7,264 nucleotides of DNA from Mucilaginibacter sp. (GCA_025934475.1 JAICXZ010000149.1:1-7264); one strand, 5' to 3'; shown: positions 1-5,403, counted from the first letter of the stretch. The notes: generated by a model from the sequence alone, not told the origin. Numbers and translations are program-made.

Positions 1-4
1 CCGG

Positions 5-1378
5 TCATAACGATTGTAAAAATTTTAGTACCGCGTCCCGATCAGATTTTGATAAATGAGAATAATAAGCCTTGGATTGCGCCGCCTCGCCCCCGTGCCA
101 CATAATAGCTTCAACCATAGTACGCGCACGGCCATCGTGCAGGTAATAACCCGGATTATTTACGGTAGTATATAATCCAAGTCCCCAGAGCGGCGCGGTG
201 CGCCAGCTTTGACCATCGGCTAAAAAGTCAGGACGGTTATCTGCAAGACCAGGTCCCATATTATGTACCAGCAAATCGGAATAGGGATGAATCACCTGGT
301 TCGACACCGCCGGGAAAGCCACATTAACACCCGTTCTCAATGTTTGCTTGTGACAGTTGGCGCATTTGGCCAGGATGAATAACTGTTCTCCCCTCTTAAC
401 GGTTGCGTCCGTTACATTACGACGGGCCGGTACGCACAGGGTTTGGGCGTAGAATTTCACATTATTCAGTGTGGTATCCGGCAATTCGGGATCGTCATGC
501 AAACCGTCATATTGTGTTTGGCCATAACTGTTTTCAATCGGTAAAATCCTACTGGTGATACCCATGTCCTGGTTAAAAGCTGTCGCGACTTGTGTTACTA
601 TAGAAGCAGTGTTTGCTTTCCAGCCAAAGCGTCCCATTTTTTTGGATTGCGTGGTAACATCCCAAACATAGTTGGCCACACCCTTTATACCATCACCGTT
701 TGCGTCATTTGGATCGGCATTGGCTACAATATCAGCTTCCGGTACAGCTTCTAGCAATCCCAGACCTATCATCGGCGGAGCCAACCGGGGCGAAAGTAAA
801 TATGCGCCAGAAATAGGCGTATAAAGATTGGTTAGTGTATAAGTTGGTGTTCTTAATTCGTAAGACTCGCCGTCATCAAAATAAAAAGTTTGGTAGGTGT
901 AGGCAATGTTCACTTTAGCCTCCGGCTGTTTGCCGTAAGCGGCTTTATCCTGCACCTGTAAACCATACCCGGGCGCTGCAACCGCACCCCCATGTTCATC
1001 TGAGCCCGGTATGCTAATACGCATCAGCAAAGATGAACGCGCGTCACCCGCCGTGGGCAGACCGATACCATCATTATGATGACAGGACTCACATGAAGTA
1101 TTATTGTAAAGCGGCCCCAAACCGCTGTGTATCGGCGCGGGAGCGGTAACAAATGTTTGGCTGAATACTAAATCGCCCATCTCATGAATGTGCTCATCAT
1201 AAGCAGATAATGAGGGGAAAGCGTTTTGAAAAGCTTTCGACGTAGCGTCGAATACCGTGACGTAACCGCCAGAGAGCTGGTCGTCATAGCCGATTTCAGG
1301 GAAAACTGCCGATTTCTGGCAGCGCACCAGTACTACGACGAGAAGCATTAATGCTCCGATTATGGCAAACTTTTTCAA
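5..1378 (-). CDS. Di-haem oxidoreductase (DUF1111/DHOR family), c-type cytochrome, probable lipoprotein
   Basis: A 457-residue envelope protein of the di-haem oxidoreductase family, related to bacterial cytochrome c peroxidase and MauG. Two haem-attachment motifs are visible: CESCH at residues 96-100 and CANCH at 339-343. Family landmarks include SPRLAPPMIGLGLLEAVPEADI-like sequence at 196-217, a calcium-loop-like DPNDANGDG at 222-230, WRTAPLWGLG at 392-401, and YLHDGRA plus HGGEA at 412-432. The N-terminus has two lysines, a hydrophobic stretch and Cys20, so it is probably a lipoprotein, although Arg at -1 of the lipobox is atypical. The initiation codon is TTG; the next in-frame ATG (residue 11) would remove the basic part of the signal peptide. 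It is the last gene of a four-gene operon, 7 bases after the imelysin gene. The substrate is unknown; a peroxidase-like or metal-oxidising role beside M75 and Rieske proteins is inference. Confidence 0.9.
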   Translation of the reverse strand: MKKFAIIGALMLLVVVLVRCQKSAVFPEIGYDDQLSGGYVTVFDATSKAFQNAFPSLSAYDEHIHEMGDLVFSQTFVTAPAPIHSGLGPLYNNTSCESCHHNDGIGLPTAGDARSSLLMRISIPGSDEHGGAVAAPGYGLQVQDKAAYGKQPEAKVNIAYTYQTFYFDDGESYELRTPTYTLTNLYTPISGAYLLSPRLAPPMIGLGLLEAVPEADIVANADPNDANGDGIKGVANYVWDVTTQSKKMGRFGWKANTASIVTQVATAFNQDMGITSRILPIENSYGQTQYDGLHDDPELPDTTLNNVKFYAQTLCVPARRNVTDATVKRGEQLFILAKCANCHKQTLRTGVNVAFPAVSNQVIHPYSDLLVHNMGPGLADNRPDFLADGQSWRTAPLWGLGLYTTVNNPGYYLHDGRARTMVEAIMWHGGEAAQSKAYYSHLSKSDRDAVLKFLQSL

Positions 1379-1385
1379 TTTGGGT

Positions 1386-2468
1386 TTAGTCTTTAATGTT
1401 CGTTTGGATAAATGTGGTCAGATCGCCTTCCAGCGTTGCCTGCAAAGTTGTGATCGCATTTTGCACGGTCTTGATCTGGTTCTGCTGCGTATAGATCGCC
1501 TGCTCGTAAGTAGTCGTTATGATGCTGAACGATGCTATCGCCGCGTTTATCTGGGATTGGATCTTATTATCGAGCGAAGCATTTTTTGAAGCCACCAGCT
1601 CGCTCAGGCTATGCCCGCTAGTGCCGTTATACTGCGATTTATAGGCATTGAGCACCCCGGTAATATTGTTCCTAAAATCGTTAACTGAATTGTGCGAAAA
1701 GGAAGATTCGTCTAATGTCGAATCTTTGGCAGCAAGAGGGGTTTGCATTTTTTCGTTTGCAACCTCGTTACAAATATCGGCCATGGAGCCAACCAGTGCC
1801 AGGAATACCGCCTGCCGTGTTTCGAACCTGGTACTGCCTTTGCCGGCGTTCACAATCTGTAATGTAAAGTTGCCCGACTGACTTGGGTGCCAGCTGTTGC
1901 GCAATTCTGTGGTAGTATTATAAAGGCTTTGGGTTAATGATGCCAGGTAGACCTTGTCGCGGTCGGTGATATTGGCCGCCTTTTGCGTGCCGCCAACGCC
2001 AAAGATCACATATTCAATTGCGTGAAAACCCTTCAGCGTTGTGCCAAGCTGATCAACGTCCGAAACTTGTAATGGATTGCTGCTTGAAAGCAAGGCGTCA
2101 AGGTCGGCTTTATTTACCGGCCAGTCATCCATGGTAGGATCGTAATCGAAATCCTCAACCGGTCCAAACAAAAATCCTTCGCACGATTCCCAGGCAGCCC
2201 GGGTATTTTTCCACGCAGCGCGGATCGCTGCCAGATTAGCGTCAGTCGGGTTGGCGTTGAAAGTGACAACGGCGTTATTCATGATAAGCGCTTTTGCCTG
2301 TATGTCCCGGTAATCTGGATTTACCAAAACATTTGCGAAATCGTTCAGCACATTTTGCTCTAATGTTGCCTGGGCCGTGGCGTTGCCGTTACTACTCGTC
2401 GAGTCTTTTTTACAGCCCAAAGCGGTGGCTAATACCAGCATTGCTGATATGATATAAATGTTTTTCAT
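1386..2468 (-). CDS. Imelysin (peptidase M75 / EfeO-like) family lipoprotein
   Basis: A 360-residue exported protein of the imelysin family. Residues 1-19 form a lipoprotein signal peptide (KN, hydrophobic core, ALGC with Cys19), followed by a Ser/Thr/Asn-rich tether. The family's conserved GxHxxE motif is present as GFHAIE at residues 147-152, and WESCEGFLFGPVE at 93-105 is the other typical stretch. The last 80 residues are helical and rich in Gln, Ala and Ile, as expected for the helical-bundle fold. Despite the peptidase name, relatives such as EfeO and IrpA are linked to iron acquisition, and the His/Glu pair is thought to bind metal. It starts at an ATG 8 bases after the Rieske stop codon and ends 7 bases before the di-haem oxidoreductase, so it is very likely co-transcribed with both. 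An iron-binding role is inferred from family and neighbours. Confidence 0.92.
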   Translation of the reverse strand: MKNIYIISAMLVLATALGCKKDSTSSNGNATAQATLEQNVLNDFANVLVNPDYRDIQAKALIMNNAVVTFNANPTDANLAAIRAAWKNTRAAWESCEGFLFGPVEDFDYDPTMDDWPVNKADLDALLSSSNPLQVSDVDQLGTTLKGFHAIEYVIFGVGGTQKAANITDRDKVYLASLTQSLYNTTTELRNSWHPSQSGNFTLQIVNAGKGSTRFETRQAVFLALVGSMADICNEVANEKMQTPLAAKDSTLDESSFSHNSVNDFRNNITGVLNAYKSQYNGTSGHSLSELVASKNASLDNKIQSQINAAIASFSIITTTYEQAIYTQQNQIKTVQNAITTLQATLEGDLTTFIQTNIKD

Positions 2469-2476
2469 AGGTAGAT

Positions 2477-2899
2477 TTAGCTTAGATGGATGACGATGTT
2501 TCCAGAGACGATTTCTGTTTTATATTTCGTTAACGGACGTTCGGCCGGGCCCTGTGTTACTTCGCCTTCTTTGTCAAAGGTGCTGCCGTGCAGGTTGCAT
2601 TTAAATCCGTTGCCTATCGACATTAATTGGTTGTCGGCATGGGTGCATCGGAGCAGCAGGGCGGTGTAGCTACCGTTGCTTTCCTTACGCAGCGCAATGT
2701 TATAGAAGAGGTGTTGAGGTTGTATCACCTGGAAATCGGTTTGCGCAAACAGTGATTCCGGGACCATCACTTTATTGGCATTAACGGCTGTTTTGTATAC
2801 AGGCACCGTAGCGCACGACGATAGTGATCCGATAAGCATCCCTGCTCCCATAGCCATACAGGCGATACATGATTGTTTTAGAAAGTCTCTCCTATCCAT
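2477..2899 (-). CDS. Tat-exported Rieske [2Fe-2S] lipoprotein
   Basis: A 140-residue protein with a single Rieske domain. The cluster ligands are visible as CTH (Cys85, His87) and CNLH (Cys101, His104), followed by GSTFD and a QGPAERPL segment typical of the fold. The N-terminus carries a twin-arginine motif, RRDFLK at residues 3-8, and then a hydrophobic stretch ending LSSC (Cys29), so it should be exported folded by Tat and lipidated. The two extra cysteines that form the disulfide in respiratory Rieske proteins (CTHLGC and CPCHG) are replaced here (CTHADN, CNLHG). This points to a ferredoxin-like or lower-potential Rieske centre rather than a bc1 subunit. It starts 4 bases after the porin stop and is followed 8 bases later by the imelysin gene. 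An electron-transfer partnership with the di-haem protein is inference. Confidence 0.9.
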   Translation of the reverse strand: MDRRDFLKQSCIACMAMGAGMLIGSLSSCATVPVYKTAVNANKVMVPESLFAQTDFQVIQPQHLFYNIALRKESNGSYTALLLRCTHADNQLMSIGNGFKCNLHGSTFDKEGEVTQGPAERPLTKYKTEIVSGNIVIHLS

Positions 2900-2903
2900 T
2901 TTT

Positions 2904-4124
2904 TTAAAATGATAATGCTACACCTAAATTAACAAGGTTATAGTTTTGCTGATATGGTTGAGCAACCGGGTTAGGGTTGATGATCAGATCAGGATTTTGA
3001 GCACCAGTATGTACAATACGCACATCGGCTTTTATTGCCACGTTCCTGATCGGCAAATAAGTAAAACCAGCAACCACGTGATTTTGATTTAATGTACCGT
3101 CAATTACACCGTTCGATGGGATTGACGCGTTAACGTCAAATTTTTCATCGCGAACAAAAACAACGAATTGTTTATCGTGGTTGCTGCGGAAGCTATGGAG
3201 CAAATCATAGCCAACTTCCAAATAAGCGCCATATTCAGTTTTGGGTGTATTATTGGCGTATGCAGTATTGATCTTACCTGCATCAGGTATTGATATAATA
3301 GTACCCAGTGCCCGTACCTGGAAGCCGTTGTTGACGTACTGAACATCAGCCTCGCCAATGGCAACCGGTGTACCGAAAGTACCCGAAGTTACTCCGAGGC
3401 TATCAGCCTTAAGCTTATTTACACCAACTGTACCACCATAATAACCTGATACCTGGAATTTAAAATTACCGGGGTTATATTGAAGGGCAGCCGTAAGTGC
3501 AAGGTTATTAGCCGATGCGTTACGTCCTTCAAAACGACCCTCACGGATGCCCGAACCGTGCTCGAACATTGCCGAACTCAATCCATTCACCAAACCTACG
3601 CTGTAGTTCAACGGGATTGCATTGGAGCTTCCATAGAAACCAACGCCAAGTTCGCGCCATGTAGATGGAAGGATGAATGTCTCCACATAGTTACGCTCGT
3701 TGCCATTAAAGGTGTTTGGCAGGTGGTTCTCGTTCAGGATACCAATACGAGGCAGGAACAAACCGGCAACAATGTATTGATTGGCATTGAGGTTAAATTT
3801 CAGGTAGGCCTGCTCAACGGCCACTTCGCCGCCATTTTCGCCGCCAGAAACTTTTGCGTCCTCTACTTCCAACTCTGAGAAGAAGGAGATTCTGTCATTG
3901 AATTTATGCCCGGTAAACAACACGAAACGCTCAAGGTCCAGCTTCGAGGTTTGGCTTGCCGAATTGCGCTGGTAAAAGACGTTGCCGTAGCCGCCGATGG
4001 TGGTACTGCCGGTCTTTGACTGATTATTGTTTAATGAATCTTCTGAAGTAGTAGTTTTTTGCGCAAAAGCACCTGCTGAGATTAACGTTAGAAAAGAAAA
4101 TAGTGTAAAAGTTGTGATCTTCAT
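2904..4124 (-). CDS. Outer-membrane beta-barrel protein (porin-like), first gene of the envelope operon
   Basis: A 406-residue exported protein. A Sec signal peptide with likely cleavage at AFA|QK (residues 21/22) is followed by a Ser/Asn-rich linker. Alternating amphipathic strands then run to a C-terminal strand ending in Phe (LGVALSF), the outer-membrane barrel signature. Segments such as GGYGNVFYQRN, FFSELEVEDA, VEQAYLKFNL and YIVAGLFLPRIG resemble the OprO/OprP-like porin family of Bacteroidota. No plug or TonB box is evident, so it looks like a passive channel and not a TonB-dependent receptor. The start is set at the ATG at 4124: the reading frame opens further to 4175, but that extension would begin inside the promoter's -33 box and would put a non-signal stretch ahead of the signal peptide. 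It heads a four-gene operon; the solute is unknown. Confidence 0.85.
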   Translation of the reverse strand: MKITTFTLFSFLTLISAGAFAQKTTTSEDSLNNNQSKTGSTTIGGYGNVFYQRNSASQTSKLDLERFVLFTGHKFNDRISFFSELEVEDAKVSGGENGGEVAVEQAYLKFNLNANQYIVAGLFLPRIGILNENHLPNTFNGNERNYVETFILPSTWRELGVGFYGSSNAIPLNYSVGLVNGLSSAMFEHGSGIREGRFEGRNASANNLALTAALQYNPGNFKFQVSGYYGGTVGVNKLKADSLGVTSGTFGTPVAIGEADVQYVNNGFQVRALGTIISIPDAGKINTAYANNTPKTEYGAYLEVGYDLLHSFRSNHDKQFVVFVRDEKFDVNASIPSNGVIDGTLNQNHVVAGFTYLPIRNVAIKADVRIVHTGAQNPDLIINPNPVAQPYQQNYNLVNLGVALSF

Positions 4125-4143
4125 TTTGTATAGCTTGATGTGG

Positions 4144-4176
4144 CAAAAGTAATAGCTTATTAAGACTAAGTCCAAA
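4144..4176 (-). promoter_or_regulatory. Promoter of the porin-Rieske-imelysin-DHOR operon
   Basis: On the minus strand, TACTTTTG (4151-4144) matches the Bacteroidota -7 consensus TAnnTTTG exactly. TTTG (4176-4173) lies 21 bases upstream as the -33 element. Transcription would begin near 4137-4140, giving a leader of only about 13-16 bases before the ATG at 4124. This placement also fixes the start codon of the first gene. The -33 box and most of the spacer lie within a palindrome, so the promoter is probably repressible. Confidence 0.72.
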
Positions 4177-4179
4177 TAA
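4157..4179. promoter_or_regulatory. Candidate operator: 23-base palindrome over the promoter
   Basis: A dyad centred on 4168 has left arm TTATTnnGACT and right arm AGTCnnAATAA, so 9 of 11 base pairs match. It covers the whole -33 box and most of the spacer of the operon promoter, where a bound dimeric repressor would block RNA polymerase. Its size and symmetry fit a DtxR/IdeR- or Fur-type metalloregulator site, which would suit an operon of iron-linked proteins. The regulator assignment is inference; only the palindrome and its position are seen. Confidence 0.55.
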
Positions 4180-4180
4180 A

Positions 4181-4199
4181 GTTTAAAATAATTCTAAAC
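4181..4199. repeat. Second 19-base palindrome, possible auxiliary operator
   Basis: The dyad runs from GTTTA at the left end to TAAAC at the right, centred on A4190, with 8 of 9 base pairs matching. It starts two bases after the previous palindrome ends, and the centres are 22 bases apart, about two helical turns. That spacing would let two dimers bind the same DNA face. It is AT-rich, so chance symmetry is more likely than for its neighbour. Confidence 0.35.
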
Positions 4200-4203
4200 A
4201 AGC

Positions 4204-4219
4204 ATATAGAACCCTATAT
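4204..4219. repeat. Short perfect inverted repeat in the ccmB-porin gap
   Basis: ATATAG (4204-4209) and CTATAT (4214-4219) form a perfect 6-base inverted repeat around AACC. It is too AT-rich, and has no following T-run on the minus strand, to be a convincing terminator for ccmB. It is the third dyad in a row upstream of the operon promoter. Confidence 0.3.
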
Positions 4220-4221
4220 AT

Positions 4222-4248
4222 CAAACTTATACGTGGTCAAGAAAACAA
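4222..4248 (-). promoter_or_regulatory. Possible distal second promoter for the porin operon
   Basis: Minus-strand TAAGTTTG (4229-4222) matches TAnnTTTG exactly. The only candidate -33 element is TTG (4248-4246) at a short 16-base spacing, so this is weaker than the proximal promoter. If used, it would give a leader of about 90 bases running through all three dyads. Confidence 0.25.
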
Positions 4249-4261
4249 GAAAAAGCTCGAT

Positions 4262-4945
4262 TTAATCTCTCCAGAGGTATGGAAAGAGCAGCAGAGAAGT
4301 AGCAATGACAATGACGTTAATGGCGCAGAGTACGCCAATATTGCCATAGTCGGCGCCGCGTTCGAGGCCATCCATGGCGTTTTTACTCAGGCGGATCAAT
4401 ACCAGGATAACCGGAATAACAACCGGAAAACTAAGGATGGCCATCAGCGTGCCATTATTGCCAGCCTTTGAGGCGATGGCAGATATCATGGTAAAAATAG
4501 TGGAGAAACTGATACTCCCCAGCAGAACCGCAATAAAGTAAAACAAAGGATCGCCGATGGTATTGGTGAAGAAAACCATGTATACCAATAATGCCAGCAG
4601 GCTTAGCAGCGACATCAGTAGCGCATTATAAATGGTCTTTGATAAAATAATTGCCTGCGGACTTGCGATGGAATAGTAATACAACAGCCTGCCCCTGCTT
4701 TCCTGCAAAAAGCTTTTGGCGATAGCGTTTACTGAAGCAAACAGCATAATGATCCAGAAAAGCACATTCCAGACAATCGGATACCCACTGCTTCCGGTAA
4801 AGCCGGGCGTAAGATTGAACGAGATGTAACAAACAAACACCGTAGACACCACATAAAGCAAAACCCCGTTAAAGGCGTACTTAGAACGCCATTCGAGCAG
4901 AATCTCTTTTTTTAGCAGGTACCAGGTTTGGTTGAATAGTCCCAT
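4262..4945 (-). CDS. ccmB: CcmB, haem exporter / cytochrome c maturation ABC transporter membrane subunit
   Basis: A 227-residue integral membrane protein, close to the roughly 220 residues of known CcmB proteins. Six hydrophobic segments are visible, near residues 26-42, 57-73, 99-122, 124-150, 157-176 and 193-213. The segment SFLQESRGRL-YYYS followed by SPQAIILSK (79-103) corresponds to the conserved cytoplasmic region after the second helix of CcmB. With CcmA, CcmC and CcmD, the protein forms the ABC complex that releases haem-loaded CcmE for attachment to CxxCH cytochromes. The ATG at 4945 is preferred over an in-frame ATG at 4981, because the upstream one lies inside the promoter and repeat array. 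No other ccm gene is adjacent, and the downstream porin operon has its own promoter, so ccmB is probably monocistronic. Confidence 0.88.
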   Translation of the reverse strand: MGLFNQTWYLLKKEILLEWRSKYAFNGVLLYVVSTVFVCYISFNLTPGFTGSSGYPIVWNVLFWIIMLFASVNAIAKSFLQESRGRLLYYYSIASPQAIILSKTIYNALLMSLLSLLALLVYMVFFTNTIGDPLFYFIAVLLGSISFSTIFTMISAIASKAGNNGTLMAILSFPVVIPVILVLIRLSKNAMDGLERGADYGNIGVLCAINVIVIATSLLLFPYLWRD

Positions 4946-4951
4946 TGAGTG

Positions 4952-4982
4952 CAAAGATACTTTTGTGAGGCGAAAGGTCAAA
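4952..4982 (-). promoter_or_regulatory. ccmB promoter, near-leaderless
   Basis: Minus-strand TATCTTTG (4959-4952) is a perfect TAnnTTTG -7 element. TTTG (4982-4979) lies exactly 19 bases upstream. The ATG at 4945 is only 6 bases past the -7 box, so the mRNA would be nearly leaderless, a layout often seen in this phylum. The -33 TTTG is part of a 7-base tandem repeat. Confidence 0.75.
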
Positions 4983-5019
4983 GGTCAACGGTGAAAGGTC
5001 AAAGGATAAAGGCGAAAGG
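4971..5019. repeat. Seven-unit 7-base tandem array (NNAAAGG)
   Basis: Seven consecutive heptamers read cgaaagg, tcaaagg, tcaacgg, tgaaagg, tcaaagg, ataaagg and cgaaagg. Only the first two positions vary, apart from one A-to-C change in unit 3. A decayed unit, tgtgagg, may precede them at 4964. The array starts in the ccmB promoter spacer, and its second unit supplies the -33 TTTG on the minus strand. It resembles in form the heptanucleotide STRR arrays of cyanobacteria; its function is unknown. Confidence 0.85.
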
Positions 5020-5033
5020 TTGACTTGTGGATC

Positions 5034-5061
5034 ATAGTTCATGGTTCATGGCTAATGATAG
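5034..5061. repeat. Short degenerate 7-base series (atNgttc type)
   Basis: The units atagttc, atggttc, atggcta and atgatag follow each other with a 7-base period. The first two differ at one base and the last two are progressively degenerate. The unit sequence is unrelated to the array 15 bases to the left, but the period is the same. An inverted copy of gttcatgg (ccatgaac) occurs at 5083-5090. Confidence 0.5.
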
Positions 5062-5081
5062 CATCCGCGATTTACTATTGC

Positions 5082-5224
5082 CCCATGAACACGAATATTG
5101 CTTTCAAAACAAAAACAGCTAAGCTGCATATTTCGATACACTAAGGCATTCAAAAGCTGCGTTTGAAGCATCTTCAGAGCATTTCGGCCGGCGAACAAGC
5201 TTTAAAACCCATGTTCACGAAAAT
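5082..5224 (+). repeat. Pair of 17-base imperfect direct repeats
   Basis: The 17-base stretches at 5082-5098 and 5208-5224 both follow the pattern CCCATGwwCACGAAwAT, with w being A or T. They match at 14 of 17 positions. Each contains an ATG that opens a short reading frame (19 codons from 5085, 28 codons from 5211). Confidence 0.4.
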
Positions 5225-5340
5225 AGGGGGTTTTGCATCGATTTGGCGTTTTTTAATTTTTGGATCGATTGTTTATCAATTATTTATAAAAAAATAGAGG
5301 GTTGCGGACGCGCGTGTGTGAACACATAGTGTATCGAGAT
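5130..5340. repeat. Block bracketed by 14-base inverted repeats
   Basis: ATTTCGATACACTA (5130-5143) is the reverse complement of TAGTGTATCGAGAT (5327-5340), with one mismatch in 14 pairs and an 11-base perfect core. The arms enclose about 183 bases, which include two small hairpins: TTCAAA/TTTGAA at 5149-5167 and AAAACCC/GGGTTTT at 5204-5234. The block also holds a short hydrophobic reading frame. No target-site duplication is visible outside the arms, so a transposon-derived (MITE-like) origin is not supported directly; a folded RNA is the alternative. Confidence 0.45.
5211..5297 (+). CDS. Possible 28-residue hydrophobic peptide
   Basis: An ATG at 5211 opens 28 codons ending in TAG. The peptide starts MFTKIGGF, has a hydrophobic centre of about 18 residues rich in Ile, Phe, Leu and Trp, and ends LFIKK. 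This is the shape of a single-helix membrane peptide with basic residues near the ends. No clear TAnnTTTG promoter or A-rich ribosome-binding region precedes it, and the DNA is AT-rich, which favours Phe/Ile/Lys codons by chance. It lies inside the 14-base inverted-repeat bracket, which is the main reason to list it. No family is recognised. Confidence 0.2.
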   Translation: MFTKIGGFASIWRFLIFGSIVYQLFIKK

Positions 5341-5343
5341 CGA

Positions 5344-5403
5344 AGCTGAAAGCAGAAAGCCAAAAGACCAAAGCTTTTTGCTTTTCGCTTTCAGCTTTCT
5401 GCT
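5344..5403. repeat. 60-base imperfect palindrome built of opposed 7-base repeats
   Basis: Four heptamers gctgaaa, gcagaaa, gccaaaa and gaccaaa (5345-5372) are followed by a central GC. Four opposed heptamers then follow: tttttgc, ttttcgc, tttcagc and tttctgc (5375-5402). Folding about 5373/5374 pairs 24 of 30 positions. As RNA it would make a long hairpin just upstream of ogt, but it has no separate U-tract on either side, so it is not a standard terminator. Similar purine-rich GCNNAAA runs are, to my knowledge, common between genes in Sphingobacteriaceae. Confidence 0.75.

Noticed and set aside
1362..1881. Two plus-strand frames of 75 and 77 codons
   Set aside because: Both are antisense to the imelysin gene and look like random composition.
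3104..3364. Minus-strand 86-codon frame
   Set aside because: It is an out-of-frame shadow inside the porin gene.
3480..3878. Plus-strand reading frame of 132 codons
   Set aside because: It is antisense to the porin gene and has no recognisable domain or promoter.
4125..4175. N-terminal extension of the porin to an in-frame ATG at 4175
   Set aside because: The extension overlaps the promoter's -7 and -33 elements and would place 17 residues ahead of a normal signal peptide.
4626..4832. Minus-strand 68-codon frame
   Set aside because: It is an out-of-frame shadow inside ccmB.
4946..4981. N-terminal extension of ccmB to an ATG at 4981
   Set aside because: It lies within a perfect promoter and the 7-base array; the ATG at 4945 gives the usual CcmB N-terminus.
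4971..5061. CRISPR array
   Set aside because: The repeats are 7 bases and directly adjacent, with no spacers, and no cas genes are present.
5204..5234. AAAACCC/GGGTTTT hairpin as an intrinsic terminator
   Set aside because: The 17-base loop and 4-base T-run are poor for termination, and no gene ends upstream of it on either strand.
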